Assembly: GCA_032622095.1 (NCBI GenBank)
Contig: CP136067.1
Span: forward strand, 75,356,705 to 75,420,704
Reading direction: 5' to 3'
DNA length: 64,000 nt
From: Siphonodentalium dalli
Taxonomy: Eukaryota > Mollusca > Scaphopoda > Gadilida > Siphonodentaliidae
The notes beneath the pieces were generated by a model. That model did not search any database. It saw only the letters and a list, made by a program, of their open reading frames with translations, and had not been told where the DNA came from. Both the position numbers and the translations under genes were made by a program. This document shows positions 1 through 12,700 of the stretch, one piece after another (the first letter of the stretch is position 1; each line of letters opens with the position of its first letter).

Positions 1-560
1 ACGTCTCCGTCCGTACGTCCTTCCGTATGTCCTTCCGTACGTCTGTCCGTACAAACATTTTGCATTATTGTTCAGCAACCGCGGGGCAGATTTAGCTGAT
101 ATTTGGTATGGTGATAGAGCAGCATGGGGGAACAGCTACGTGCATAGCGCGGGTTTCGTCCACCAATTTTCACCAGAGTTATGGCCCTTTTTTAACTTAG
201 AAAATTCAATTTGGTCTGTCCGTACAAACATTTTGCATTATTGTTCAGCAACCGCTAGGCATATTTAGCTGATATTTGGTATGGTGATAGAGCAGCATGG
301 GGGAACAGCTACATGCATAGTGCGGGTTTCATCCACCTATTTTCACCAGAGTTATAGCCCTTTTTTTACTTAGAAAATTCAATTTTTCTCTTGTTTTTTG
401 GGTTTCCAGATGATAGCATGAGCTTTGGTGGTATGATTGCAATGATCCCGTATTTTTGTGGATCAGTTATATGAAAATACATGTCAAGTGCGAATTTGGG
501 TATGATCTGATGATTTTTGCCAGAGTTATGGTCCTTTTTTCAACTCAGAAAATTTGAATT
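1..560. repeat. Tandem repeat, about 173-bp unit
   Basis: 'gtctgtccgtacaaac' recurs at 41 and 214, each followed by 'tttagctgatatttggtatg' and a shared tail 'ttttcaccagagttatggcc'. A third, diverged unit runs to about 560. The 5' edge is a 'gtccgtacgtccttccgt' run cut by the window start. Open frames here are by-products of the repeat. Related phrases recur at 20585-20680. Confidence 0.8.
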
Positions 561-779
561 TTCGCTTGTTTTTGGGTTTCCGGATTGCTTGTTTTTGGGT
601 TTCCGGAATTTCTAGAAGTGATGATTGTACGAACTTCTTTTGGAATGGTCATATAGACCTCCTCGGATATCCGCAGTTTCGTCCATGCTTAATCCGAATT
701 GCTACGGTCGGGTGCAAATGCCACGCGACAGCGTACCTCTTGTATTCTTAACCACCACCTATCCAGTTGAACTCATTAT

Positions 780-1920
780 ACCCTGATTTGCAAAGTAAAC
801 ATTGGGGGTATATTGGATTGAATTTGTCTGTCTCTCAGTCAGTCTGTCCTCCCATCCATCCCTCTGTTGGGATGTCTCCATCCGTCCATCAAATTCTTTC
901 TTCTCCAGATACATTTTAAAGACCTAATGGGTTTATATATTTTGGTGTGGATGTCCCCTATTAGTGACTCACATTCAGATTTGTTCAAATGAGTTCATCA
1001 GGTCATATAGGTGAGAAGCCAGGGCCATAACTTTTTCTCTCCATAGTAATTCTTAAAACAACTTCTTCTCAAGAACTTAGTTTATGTTTAGTATGGAGGG
1101 CCCTTCGGTGACTGGTTTTTAAATTTGTATACATGGGGTCATTTTTAGGAAACTTTTGAGGAAAATCAGTTCTCTTTAACTCTTAAAATCTACCGTTTGA
1201 AATTTCTAGATGAATGGATCTCATAGATGGGGATTCACGTTTGTTCAAATAGGGGCAGAGATAAGAGATTTAACTCTCAACCACCCACCCTACCTGTATC
1301 TATGCTGTTTGTTACTGGTATAACAATATATAGATTCCTATTGATTTCTAAGCTGCCTGGGTGATGGGCAATGAGGCGGAAGTGTAGAGGGGGTGGGGTT
1401 TTGACCCCCTACTTTGATCAAAATCTTAAACAGTTGGAAATTTCATGCCTGATACAACATTAGTTGTAGATTTGATTTTTCAACCAGTAACAGTCCACAT
1501 TTTCCTACTTCGGGTTAAACTGTTAGACCAAAATGGCCACAAATTTTAACATTATGGGCGATGTCAGGTTGGTCATTTCCAAGTTCTAGAGATTGAAGTA
1601 CTGGTACTGGTTGTAAAATTTAATTCTAAGAGGGATGTGCAAAAGGAATTTTGTGAACTTACGACTGTGGTCTGGTTGTCTTGCTTAAAAAGGGTAAGGG
1701 GTTGGAGATTTGTCAGTGGTGTGCAATTGAAAATTTCAAGGTGAAGAGCCTTGCTCATCTGAGAACCTCCAGCTATTTCCCTGTTTAGAATTACTTATCT
1801 TAAGTGATTTTGACAATTACTGACTGTTGTAGTCTTCAGAGTCCCGGTCTTCTCAGTCTTTACAGTCAGGTGATCGACCCCACAGTCATTGACTGTCTTG
1901 TTAAAATCCGGGTTTTATTC
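780..1920. repeat. Dispersed repeat element, copy 1 (related to 28976-29945)
   Basis: This contains 'tttggtgtggatgtcccc', 'cagatttgttcaaatgag', 'ccagggccataac' and ends with 'gaccccacagtcattgactg'; the same series in the same order occurs at 29080-29930. Positions 1369-1560 ('gaccccctactttgatc', 'acagttggaaatttc') resemble 41450-41560 and are probably a separate inserted fragment. It is a non-coding element built from diverged units. Confidence 0.7.
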
Positions 1921-3722
1921 TTGTTTTTTTCCTTATCTCAAGATGCTGTTTAGTATAATGGAAAAGAAAAGTGTACGCATAAATCATGCACCTGGCCAAT
2001 TATGCCTGTAGGGCCATGATGTTTAAAAAAACGTCACTCGCCATAGATTTTTAAAAAATGCAAGGCACCAAAGTGCTCATTATAATACTTGTTTTATAAA
2101 AGCTTGGTACCCATGCAAGTGCCAATATGAAAACAATGGTACCCCAAGTGCTCCAAAAGTATTGACAGTCTGGAAGATCAGTGGCATTAAATCAAAGGCC
2201 CACAGTTGACCCGTTTCCAATAATTCTACATTCATTTTCGTAGTCAGAAATGTATTCAGTATGATCAAGCGTATTACACGACCCACTTTTTGAACATTGA
2301 ACTTACCGGTAGTCACAAACCGTAGGCCTTTACAATGTTAAAATTATGACCGAGTAACCATATTTGGTTCCGAATAGGTGACAGATTGCTTCTTGGTGGG
2401 GAACCAAAAGACGAAGATGATGTTTTCAGTGTCTTTGACTGAAAAACCATGCACTTTGAAAACCTGTGGCTTATATTTCCATTGGGATGGTCTCTCGCAC
2501 AATGTTGAATCACTCTTTCGATGCACTCTGATTTCCATGGACAGAAATAATATGAATTTGAAATGCATTTTCACTGAAAAGATATCATCAAAATACATAT
2601 CAAAACTAATCCGTAACAATTAAATGCTCGCAAAGATTCAGGAACACCTATTAAAGAATCTGCAGCTATTTAAAATGGTCTCAAAAATCCATAGCGGGCA
2701 TTAAAGAATCCGGAGCACTTTTTACTTTTTACTTTTTAAAATGCCAATAACTCGACGAAATATGCGTTTCTGTTATTTATTTTAACAATATTAAATTTGT
2801 TCATCACAACTGAGACTATATATTGTACAAAATCAACACCATTGTATTTTGTAAGCTATCAATTAGTAGTTTTCATCCCCTGTGGGATTTTACTATAAAA
2901 GCATTCAGTTGGTAACGTTCATGTCTAAATTACAGGTTTCGATCAGTGGTGGATGTAAACATTGCAATACTAGCTAAAAACAAAATGGTAAAACACTGCA
3001 TCTAAATTTGAGTTTGGACAGTGGTTTGGATTAATTTTAATCTCCCAGATTATCATGGGATAAGCATTAATTTTCAGAAGTTATTCATTGGGCGATACTC
3101 GCAAATTATTTTTAGCACTGCTCGCAAAGAATCAGTTTGTGCATGAGCCAGGCCTGTCCAAGAAAATAGCCAAAATATCCAGAAATTATCATTAGACTTG
3201 ATTGGTTTGGTATATACCCCTAAACCTGCCTAAACAGCTTTTTTTTTACATCCATACACTCTTTTTATTAAGGGCAATAAATACAAAAGTTATACCTCCA
3301 TGCTCTGATGGATGCAATGTGCTACCTAATTTCTTGCATGATTTAACACTGCCATATGTAATTTATAATAACATAGGCACCAACTAATACATATTTTCAA
3401 TGTTACTGGAATTTGATAAAACTTGTAAAATATATCAACTGCACGTTCGAAATATTGACCATTAAGCTGATGAAATATTAACTCTTTATAAACCCCTTTA
3501 TGTATTGTATAACACAATACTTTTTGGATCGTTGAAGGCTAATAATATTGTTGTTTAAATTGACCTTCAACCTTTAAGACTTCTCCCTGATAACAGTCCA
3601 TTATGTCATAAATGAATAGGGATAAGCTACTTCTCTCAATTTGAAACATCGAGGCTGGTCCCTGTCTGTCACCAGTTACATTCATGGAGTGTGTACAGTG
3701 CTTAATCTTTCTATGGTTACAG
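1921..3722. other. Intron or 5' flank of the ankyrin gene, no gene seen
   Basis: AT-rich sequence with no open frame showing protein character. No upstream ankyrin exon in phase 0 was recognised. The only structure noted is a loose repeat of 'attaaagaatc' at 2650-2710. Confidence 0.5.
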
Positions 3723-3795
3723 GCTGCCTATAACGGGGCATGTACAGTTCTCCATTGGTTGTTTGAGAAAGGAGCTGATCCTAATAGCCTGGATC
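3723..3795 (+). CDS. Ankyrin-repeat gene, internal exon (first one visible)
   Basis: Bounded by a pyrimidine-rich acceptor ending 'ttacag' and a good donor 'gtgagt'. It reads 24 codons plus one base in frame 0: AAYNGACTVLHWLFEKGADP and then NSLD. This is the second half of an ankyrin repeat (the A-x-G-x-x-x-x-L-x-x-L-hydrophobic-x-x-GADPN pattern), a helical protein-interaction module. The preceding exon must end in phase 0 inside the same repeat and was not found upstream, so the gene is truncated at the 5' side of the window or its upstream exon is unrecognised. The remaining base joins exon 7338-7502 to give a His codon. The exon is too short to stand alone; support comes from splice sites, the repeat pattern and phase agreement with three downstream exons. 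Confidence 0.85.
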
Positions 3796-3984
3796 GTGAG
3801 TACCACAATAGTTGATCAAGCGATTTTTGTGCCCATTTTAAAGGATTCAACCTTATAAAAGAGACTGAATTTATGATCCGTTCAATTCTTTTAGCATGAG
3901 GGCATACTAGATTGTTCAAAAAAATAATAGTCAAATAGTTCAACTCAAATCAAATTATGTCGGGAGCTATGTCAGTTAAAAGAT

Positions 3985-5440
3985 GCGCAGAAATGCAATG
4001 AATGTACCAGGTATATTATTGAACCCACAGATGGACTTAAATCTATAACCTTGGTATAACTGCTCTATTTTATGGCTGATCTGGTTGGTCCTGTCACTGA
4101 GAATAATATTGTCCATCATGACCTGGAGTGTGGGGATGAGAGACCCTTGGGCCAGATATATGATCCAAGCGCCCAAATCTGTCAGTTTGTTCCATTCGGT
4201 AATTGCAGCTGGTAGGAAAGAATCCATATAATAAGTCATAGTTAATATTCGGGGGTAGTCTTATATGTTCAAATCTGAAGTTATATCTGGAATTGTTTGC
4301 CTGAATTGGTCGTACATAATTTCTTAAAATTGATGGAGCAGTTCCACTATCATTTATAAAAATTGGCATAGCTTGTGTTTTCTACGACGTGAGGAGAGGA
4401 GTTACCAGCCAGTTTATGATAAAAGACGCGCATTACTCGTACTGATGGTTGCACCTGTTACTATTCAGGCCATTTCGTCCTGAATCTTTTCAATGTCATC
4501 ACTAATATAATCAGGGCAGTTATCCCACACGGGAGGCATATTCCAGTATTGGTCGGATAAATGTGTTTTAATGTATTTTTTCAAGCATTACTCTGCATAG
4601 CATGTATCTACCGTATGTTTACGTGCTAAATTTACTTGACTCCATGCTATGGTCTGCAAGCATAGATCTGATGTGGATACTCCAAGAGCCCATATGTTAT
4701 CGAAAGTAAGTCCCAAAATTTACCAAATGTTTATGGCTGTCAACCTCGACAATTGTCGCAGTTCCGATGGTCAGATGTGGGTGATATACTGACCAGTGTT
4801 TCTTTCCTGGAGATTAAGAGGGCTTCCGTTTTCAGGGGATTGAATTTTACAAGCCATTCTGATGTCCAACACATCAATATAAATCAAAAATAGAAGGGGG
4901 CCTAATACCGAGCCTTGTGGGACACCAGCTGTTACATCTTGTAATTCCGAGTGTGTGCCATCTATGACAACTTGTTGTTGCCTACATTCAAGATACGATT
5001 TCATTAAGTTATACAAGTTTCCACTTATACCCACTTTTGTCAGTTTGTTCAAGAGGCCACGGTGCCAGACTTTATCAAACATTTTCCTTATGTCGCAGAA
5101 TATACACCGGACCTCTTTTCGGTCATCTGTTGATCAACATATATTGTCATATATTTTGGTAAGTTGGAAAACTGTTTAGTCATTGCACATGCAACCAGCT
5201 TGGTAAAATGATAGGAGTTTGTTTTCATCAAGAAATTCCCATAGATTTTTATAGATACATTTTTCATAGACCTTTGAGATGCAGCTTAGTAGGGAAATTT
5301 AATTTGATATAAGACTGGGATCACCGCTCTTGAATATAGGTGTAACATATTGGGAACGCTTCCACTGGGGTGGGTAGTAGCTGTTGAATATACTTATAAA
5401 GGCGACTTCAAATAGATCGGGCCCGGATTGAGTGGAACTT
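3985..5440 (-). pseudogene. Decayed non-LTR retrotransposon reverse transcriptase (CR1/Jockey/L2-like)
   Basis: On the minus strand, in order: a thumb-less N-terminal RT part near 5300-5440 (PPQWKRSQYVTPIFKSGDPS), [20 protein letters not shown] at about 5020-5080, [13 protein letters not shown] and [20 protein letters not shown] at about 4880-4990, then after a frame change a WLVKFNP-type segment near 4810-4860, a 'SHKHL' segment near 4730, and a C-terminal 'DSFLPAAITEWNKLT' at about 4180-4225. Stops and frameshifts are scattered throughout. The block between the PQG motif and WLVKFNP is missing, so the catalytic Y/FADD motif is lost. This is a dead copy lying in an intron of the ankyrin gene, antisense to it. 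No endonuclease domain was found. Confidence 0.85.
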
Positions 5441-7337
5441 CTTCTTTGATCAGAAAAGGATATTTGAAGGAAAAGTTTCGCCCAATGGTTGAGAGAGATA
5501 GGACAACAACATTATGACAGATATTTTAATGGTCAAATTTGGAAGACGACTTCATTTTCCCCTCTGCTAGAAGGCGAGAACTTCTCCCCAGTCGCCTCCT
5601 AGGTTGGGGCCTGATTGAGCTTATTAACATGGTAACTTCAAGAAATGCCAATTAAATGATTCCATTGATAACTGATATTTCAGCAATGTCATTTCTAGTT
5701 TGAAAACCATCTTAGCCTGACAATTTTAGGCAAAGGAATGACCTTTAATACAGAATCATTACAGGTCAGGTCAAGGACACCCACTGTTTATGAATTTTCT
5801 GCTGTTTGCAGTTTTATTCGAAGATACTGATACATTCAAAATAATATAATATGTGAGACAGGAATGAAATAAAGACACGCAGTGACGACTGATGTACGTT
5901 TATTCCCTTTTTATCAAGTTATCATGTTGGGAGTTGATTTGCGCCCCGGCAATCTGTCTTGTTTTTCCTTCTGTCACGACTCACGTGCCCGGTGTGTTCT
6001 CTGATAGGCTGTTCGAATTCTACTGCATTATTTAACATGCATTTACCTGCAGGCCTATCAATCTCTTTTGTTTTTGTTTTTTTCACTAATATTAATTTAA
6101 AGTATACTTTATTTAAAAAAGATTAAAGACACGGTTGGCCTTGGCGGTGGGTATCCTGTGAAAATATCTACACCCGTCAAAAACCGCCACAAACAGAAAG
6201 AACATCAAAATGTAGATAGACTTTGTCCGTATACAAATAAGAAATATCGCATAAACAGTATGTTATGGTCATATATTTGACCATTGTTATGTAAACAAAA
6301 GCATAAAAAGTTACTTTTCTGGTGTTTGTTTATATTATGACGGTAAACATAAAGAGCGTTCTTTGTTGGTGAATACCTGATATGGAACTAATAAAGAGCG
6401 TTTATGCCATTTGTGTGTGATTAGCCAGTAGCATTGTGCTGTCTTCTGTAACACAATCAGGCTCTTGCTTAGGTAAAATATAGTAGGTCTCTGATAACAT
6501 ACTGTTTACGCGATGGTCATGGTATATATGAACGGAACTGTATGCGTTTTAATGTTTTTCTGTTTACGGTGTTTGGAACAAATATGAATATTTTCGACAA
6601 TTAAGGCCGCACGTGCCTTTAAACATATAATCACAATCATTTTCAATCAGTTTGTGTATAAAAATAAATCACTTGCTCAGACATCTAACACTGATGATAG
6701 ATGTCAGATCAGTCGAAATTGGAACAGACCTGTCGTCGGCGACCACCTGTCATGAACGACCATTTTGTATTGGCAAAATGGGTGGTCTAGCTCTCATAAC
6801 AGGTTTCACTGTAGTTAAAATGAAGTGAAATGCTCGCATGGGGTATTACAACATGCATAAAAAATAATCATGTATTTTCATCCAAATTAGTTCTACGGAG
6901 TGTCATTCTTCATATATATGTTATCGCTGGTTTCGCGACACCGCAAATGTATTCCCAGCTAGTAATTATTCAGTAACCCATGACAAATTTCTTGAACACT
7001 GGCTATTTCTGAAAATGGATTTTAAATGGTGTGTCATGCTCAAATGACATCACTGATTAAATGATGCCAACAACAGAGTGTCATTCTTTCATATAAATTA
7101 TATTTACTATTACAATTTTGCAGTATTATATACATTGCAGTTTAACATGTTCATTGCTAAATGATGTCACAATGCCATGTGCTGGACCATTGAAGTACAT
7201 TATGGCCACTTTCCGGTGGAAAATATAATGGGAACAAAAAAACAGGATGTTAACATGTTGCCCATTCAAGGTGAATAAGTAATGCTTTTGTGAAGATGAC
7301 ATTAAAAATTATGTTGTTCAATTTCTTGACCTTTTAG
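5441..7337. other. Intronic sequence without a recognised gene
   Basis: AT-rich. A short inverted match links 'acagtatgttatggtcat' near 6257 and 'gataacatactgttta' near 6495, suggesting a decayed small TIR element. An 'aataaag' followed by a 'gtgacgactgatgtacg' stretch near 5870 could be an LTR remnant, but nothing confirms it. Confidence 0.4.
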
Positions 7338-7502
7338 ATTTCGGCAACACACCTGGACATTATGCTGCTCAGAAGGGACATGCAGATTGCTTTAACTGCT
7401 GCCTGCAGCATGACGGGGAGTTAAAGATTCAGAATGTGAATGGAGACTCCTTGCTAGATGTGGCCAAAAAAGCTGGACACCCTGTGCTTATAGATGACGC
7501 TG
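7338..7502 (+). CDS. Ankyrin-repeat gene, internal exon with a complete ankyrin repeat
   Basis: The acceptor is 'cttttag' and the donor 'gtcagt'; phase is 1 in and 1 out. Joined to the previous exon it reads H-FGNTPGHYAAQKGHADCF, a canonical ankyrin repeat (G-N-T-P-x-H-x-A-A-x-x-G-H), then a more divergent repeat ending NGDSLLDVAKKAGHPVLIDDA. Layout of the visible tail: ankyrin half-repeat at residues 1-24, full repeat at about 25-57, degenerate repeat at about 58-79. The final base G joins 'TG' of exon 20991 to make Val. The following intron is about 13.5 kb and contains a DIRS-like element and several MITEs. ANKRD42-type proteins have comparable 'NG...LDLA' repeats, but I cannot assign an orthologue. 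Confidence 0.88.
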
Positions 7503-7619
7503 GTCAGTAGTCGGCTACTTATTTTTCTGAGATGTTCATTTGTTCCAGTGTTGAGCTCTTTAAGAAGTGAACTGTGGGTTCAGCGTGGTCACAATCGGTG
7601 CATAACAGATGCATTTATT

Positions 7620-8925
7620 AGCTCAACTTACTTTTGTAAGTTTGAGCTATTGCCATGGCTTGGTATCCGTCGTCCGTTTGTGCGTGTGTGCGTGATGCGT
7701 CAACAATTTCCTTTAGCACGGGCTACAGTTCGTACCTTTGGTCCGATTATTATGAAATTTGTCATGGATGTTGACATTGACATGTAGATGGGAACGAGTC
7801 ATTTTGGGGTCATTCGGAAAAAAAACATGGCCGCCAGTGGCCATCTTGGATTTCAAAATTCAATCCATTAGCACGGGCTACAGGCCGTACTGTTCGTCTT
7901 ATTGTCATGAAATTTGTCATGGATGTTAATATTGACATGTAGATGGGAACGAGTAATTTTGGGGTCATTTGGCCAAAAAACATGGCCGCCGGCAGCCATC
8001 TTAGATTTTACTCTTTGCATGACTAAATCCTTTGACACGGGCTACAGGTCGTACCTTTGGTCAGATCATCATAAAATTTGTCATGGATGTTAACAATGAC
8101 ATGTAGATTAGAACGAGTCTTTTTTGGGTCATTCGGGCAAAAAACATGGCCGCCAGAAGCCATCTTGGATTTTACTCTTTGTATGACTAAATCCTTTAGC
8201 ACGGGCTACAGGTTGTACCTTTACTCTGATCATCATGAAATTTGTAATGGCTGTTGAAATTAGAATGTAGATGGGAACGAGTCATTTTGGGGTCATTCGG
8301 ACAAAAAACATGGCCACCAGCAGCCATCTTTGATTTCAAAATTTTATCCATTAGCACAGGCCACAGGTCGTACTGTTCGTCTGATCATCATTAAATTTGT
8401 CATGGATGTTAATATTGACATGTAGATTGGAACGAGTAATTTTGGGGTCATTCGGCCAAAAAACATGGCCGCCAGCAGCCATCTTGGATTTTACTCTTGG
8501 TATGACTAAATTCTTTAGCACTGGCTACAGGTCGTACTTTTAGTCTGATCATCATAAAATTTGTCATGAATGTTAATAATGACATGTAGATGGGAACAAG
8601 TCATTTTGGGGTCATTCGGCCAAAAAACATGGTGCCAGCAGCCATCTTGGATTTTACTCTTTGTATGACTAAATTCTTTAGCATGGGCTACAGGTCGTAC
8701 CTTTAGTCTGATCGTCATAAAATTTGTCATGGATGTTAACGGTGACATGTAGATGGGATACAATCATTTTGGGGTCATTCGGCCGAAGACATGGCCGTCA
8801 GCAGCCATCTTGGATTTTACTTTTCTCTTCATGTCTATAAACTAGTATTAGACATTCAACTTTCCACATTCCTAATCGCTCCATTGACTGTAATACATTA
8901 AATTATTCCCTTTCCAAGTTGAGCT
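7620..8925. mobile_element. Non-autonomous element with a core array of seven ~160-bp repeats
   Basis: The ends are inverted: AGCTCAACTT at 7620-7629 and AAGTTGAGCT at 8916-8925. The left end also folds as a hairpin (AGCTCAACTTAC, TTTT loop, GTAAGTTTGAGCT). The core is seven units marked by 'gccatcttgga' near 7841, 7998, 8161, 8324, 8480, 8643 and 8804, so the period is 156-164 bp. Terminal hairpin plus a ~160-bp core array resembles Helentron-associated (HINE or pearl-like) elements described in bivalves. Class assignment is inference because no Helitron protein is present. Units in the opposite orientation occur at 56010-56690. Confidence 0.75.
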
Positions 8926-8944
8926 ACAGTGTCATTGACACTTT

Positions 8945-9410
8945 CATATAATTATACCTCCATCCCAAAAGATGTTGGTGGTGTATACCAGATTACATGC
9001 ATCCGTCCATCCATCCGCTCATTTATCATCAGAGGGCTTTCAAAAGAGGGTTCATTAACATTGTTCACATTTTCCAATCAAGTGTTATCCCTCTTTGTTT
9101 ATCTGAAAATGTTGGATTTCTGTCTTTCCGCTCATATATCTCAACCACGGGTTATCGGAACTCGATGGAATTTGGTATGCAGGTTTGACATCAGGAGGGC
9201 TTTCAAAAGAGGGTTCATTGTTCACATTTTCAGTTCGAGAGTTATCCCACTTACTTTATCTGAAAATGTTCGATTTCCATCTGTCATTTGTTAGAATTGT
9301 CAAGTAATTTGTTCGTTCATCACATTTTTTTTTTTAATTTGCTGTCCGTCCTGCTCATATTTCAGCTTTCACATTGGGGGTATCCCAGCACCCGTGGTGC
9401 ATCATCTTGT
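8945..9410. mobile_element. Short dispersed element with two ~150-bp internal repeats
   Basis: It begins near 'gatgttggtggtgtatacc' and ends near 'gggggtatcccagcacccg...gatgatg' in reverse orientation, giving imperfect inverted ends. Inside, 'agggctttcaaaagagggtt' occurs at about 9033 and 9197. A 'ccgtccatccatccg' run follows the left end. It sits immediately after the element ending at 8925. Confidence 0.55.
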
Positions 9411-10576
9411 TTATCTTAAAGTGAATAACACTTCACAAGGTACTAATAGTTTGATATTTAAAATTTGTTTAGTTTGTTTAATAGATTGTCAGTTCAAGCA
9501 GAATGTCTACACTCATGACCTATTATTTGTACACTCCAAAATATGATTTACATAAACAGCATTATATGCCGAATGTCAAGACAATATTCCTGTTTCCTAG
9601 CATGGAGACAAAACAACAAGAAGCATGGAAATATGTCAAGAAATGTCATATCAAGTGTTCACTTTGTGCCAAGTCTGTTTATGTTATGAATTTGATGACG
9701 CTTGATTCCTGATTTACCAGGAGGAACGTATGAAATTTTACCGAGTATGTATCATGTTTTGTTTTTAAATGGTGTTGTCATTAGTGGTTAACTGGAATAT
9801 TTGGAATATAGTATTAATTTTATCTGTTCTATGCTCTCTTAATGGTATGGTGTACTGTGAAGGTCTATAAGTATATAACAGCACTTTAACATAACTATCA
9901 TCACAGATTGATGAACCTATTCACTCTGATACCATATATATCCTCTGAGGACAGGAGAAGGTCTATTGGGGGCATGTAAGATCCTTAATGCAATGAAACT
10001 CAACACATGCAACACATGGAACAGAAAGGTAACCCATCCAGGTGGAGATCAGGTTCAACATTGCTTATCTTTGTTGATCTAATAGTAATCACTGCTCAGC
10101 TAGCATAGAATATCTGCATTGCATGGGCAGGTTAACGGATATAATATGGATGCTTATATGGATGCAAAGCTTCTATCTAAACAACTAAGTGATATATATT
10201 CCAATTTCAAATTTATATGTTTAAGACATGTGAACAAATATACATGTTACACCCTATACTGGAGATATCATTGGTATGTGAGCATGGGGTTTTTTATGAG
10301 ATTCTTATCAATGCATTACCCTGTATATTTTTCCAGCTAGCAGTCTGTCATGGCAGTAAGTATTGTGCATGATTATTGCTCTCACAACTGTTTCGTGCCA
10401 ACCTGATTGTGTGTATATAATGTCAGGGTCATATGAGTCGATCACTATCAAATTTAACTTTAATTTCAGTATGGAAATAATTCAGAAATTAAGGTTGGCA
10501 GACATCATAGCTGAGTAATGATTTGGGACAAGTATGCATGTACCTTCTGTGCTATGAAAATGCCAAAATGGAGACT
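9411..10576. other. Intronic sequence, nothing recognised
   Basis: AT-rich DNA without coding character or clear repeats. Confidence 0.5.
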
Positions 10577-10702
10577 TAATCACATATATTGTGTATTTAA
10601 TCACATATATTGTGTACTTAATCACATATATTGTGTACTTAATCACATATATTGCGTACTTAGTCTCATATATTGGGTACTTAATCACATATAGTGTGTA
10701 GT
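10577..10702. repeat. 21-bp tandem repeat, six units
   Basis: The unit 'taatcacatatattgtgtac' plus one T repeats six times with a few changes. The period is a multiple of three, which explains the open minus-strand frame across it. Confidence 0.9.
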
Positions 10703-11113
10703 TGATTAGGCTCTGGATGTAGGCTACACACGCCAACAGACATATAGCTGATGTTCCAAATACATGGTACTAACTCATTTTTAACCCAAATATGTCACCC
10801 TCCAATACTCCAACTAATCAATACAGCAGTTTCCATAAAATTAGATTTTTTATGTAACTTTCATACATTGAAAACAAATTTCTCTGAAGCTATTTTCTGT
10901 TGATGTAATAAATCTCCCTCAGAGAGGATGATTGCATCGCATTGGCATTATAGTTTAGCTTGTGAATCCAAATTGTCCAAACTATTGATCATATGATAAA
11001 TCTCATTTGGAATGTTATTGCTTCTTATCTTAAAATTACATGAAAAGGTATTGACGTTACATGATAGACATGCATTAATTGTTACAGCCTGTACAGGCAT
11101 ATATTATTGTAGT

Positions 11114-11380
11114 TTAACCCTTTCTATACCAAATGGATTCTCCCACTCATTTATAAAAGTTTACATTGGAATGATCTATTGATAATTTGGAGGGGTGTTG
11201 AGGTAAATAAGCAGACATCAGTTTTAGGAAAAAACAATATGATTGCAGAAGCATTCATTTTTTTTTTGGTGGGAAATGTTCAAATAATAAGTTCAACAGA
11301 CAACATATGGTTGTTTGTTGAACTTATTACCTGAACATTATCTAAGGAAATTATTCATCAGTGAGTATAGAAATGGTTAA
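11114..11380 (-). mobile_element. TTAA-flanked MITE (piggyBac-type), copy 1
   Basis: TTAA at 11114-11117 is followed by CCCTTTCTATA, and the other end reads TATAGAAATGG followed by TTAA at 11377-11380. A foldback pair (aataataagttcaacaga / gttgttgaacttattac) lies asymmetrically inside. The length, 267 bp including both TTAA, equals that of the copy at 21553-21819, which is in the opposite orientation. TTAA duplication with CCC-starting TIRs is the piggyBac hallmark. Confidence 0.85.
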
Positions 11381-11684
11381 TAAAAAGCATACACATTACA
11401 TATACCAGTTAAACTGGAACCCTTGTGCTTCTTATTAAATACTTGAACTGGGGAATTTTATTTTCTTGGAACAAGATTAGAGAAATATAGCTATGATTGC
11501 ACTCACTATGCTCATAGTGATCATAGGATCATTCTATTGTTTTAAACTTCCACTTGTAAGATAGCCATCATTATTCCTGAGAGATACAGAGGACTTATTT
11601 GATAAAGTATTACTAAAAGTAATGCAAAAGTAATTGAATTACATGACTTTTTGTGAAGCAATGCATTACCTTGCATTATATGTA

Positions 11685-11862
11685 CTCTCAGGTGCCTAAT
11701 AATCCTGATGGCCTAATAATAGTGAAGGATGGTGATTTATGCTGAAAATAATAATAGTGATGGCAATTTCACTAAATGTCTCAATGCCAAATAATAGTGA
11801 TCATTTGGGAATTTTCTCCAAAATTAATAAGCATGCCGGCACTATTATTAGGCAGCTGAGAG
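11685..11862. mobile_element. 178-bp TIR element flanked by TA
   Basis: TA at 11683-11684 and 11863-11864 flank CTCTCAGGTGCCTAATAAT and its near-perfect inverse ATTATTAGGCAGCTGAGAG. It is non-coding. TA target duplications fit a Tc1/mariner-type MITE. Confidence 0.7.
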
Positions 11863-11864
11863 TA

Positions 11865-12700
11865 ATGAAGAAAAAAGGATCCATTAATACACATTACATT
11901 CCATTACTAGAGAAAAAGTTATGCATTGTAAGCATTACACATTACCATTACCTCATCCCTGGTAACATGATAGAAATATGTCTTTGGCAAATTGTTCACT
12001 CTCACTGAAGCAAGCACATTTGAAGCAATGAACACTCATACTGAGTAGGGTGCCTCCTTAGTGAATGTTCAGATGACCATGATTCAATCATAAGTGGAGG
12101 AATCGGGCCAGACAAAATCATGGATAGTTTGTTCACACTATAGCGATGTCATTGTGCATGATGATATCATAGGTTGTTCGTAAGCATATGATTGACTACT
12201 CTACGATCTTTCCAGCTATGATTTTTATGTACACACGACTGCGATTATGTCTCAAGTGGAGGTATCCTTGATATTATTTTTTTATTTGTGATATTGATGT
12301 GAGCATGCACGGTCCAACTACCGGTTACTTCATACAACGGAAATCCTTCCACTTACAATTGAATCGTGGTCGTCTAAACTTTCACTTAAGTCTGATATAT
12401 ATATTAGTTTGAAGCAAAATTGTTGAAAAAATAAATTTCATCCATTTAGAAGCTTTGATCCATATTCTTGACTTGAATGGTGCCATTAGGTTTCCTATGA
12501 CGGAGATGTCTATAATTTTGGAAGAAATAATTAAGAATGTTTGATCAATTCTTGGTACCCCTCTCTTGGTGGTAGTACTTTGGCAACTCTGTATCATACC
12601 ATAAATTCCTTGTATAAAGGAGATGACTACTTATAAGTTTGGTGGAAATTGATGACAAAAATGGTTTTTATAAATGTTTATGTCGCTACCCTCATCCCTG
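11865..12700. other. Intronic sequence, nothing recognised
   Basis: AT-rich, with repeated 'cattac' words at 11880-11960 that also occur left of the MITE at 11685, so that element probably landed in an older repeat. No gene is seen. Confidence 0.4.

Noticed and set aside
4955-5179. Plus-strand frame across the reverse transcriptase region
   Set aside because: It is the antisense shadow of the clear minus-strand RT motifs.
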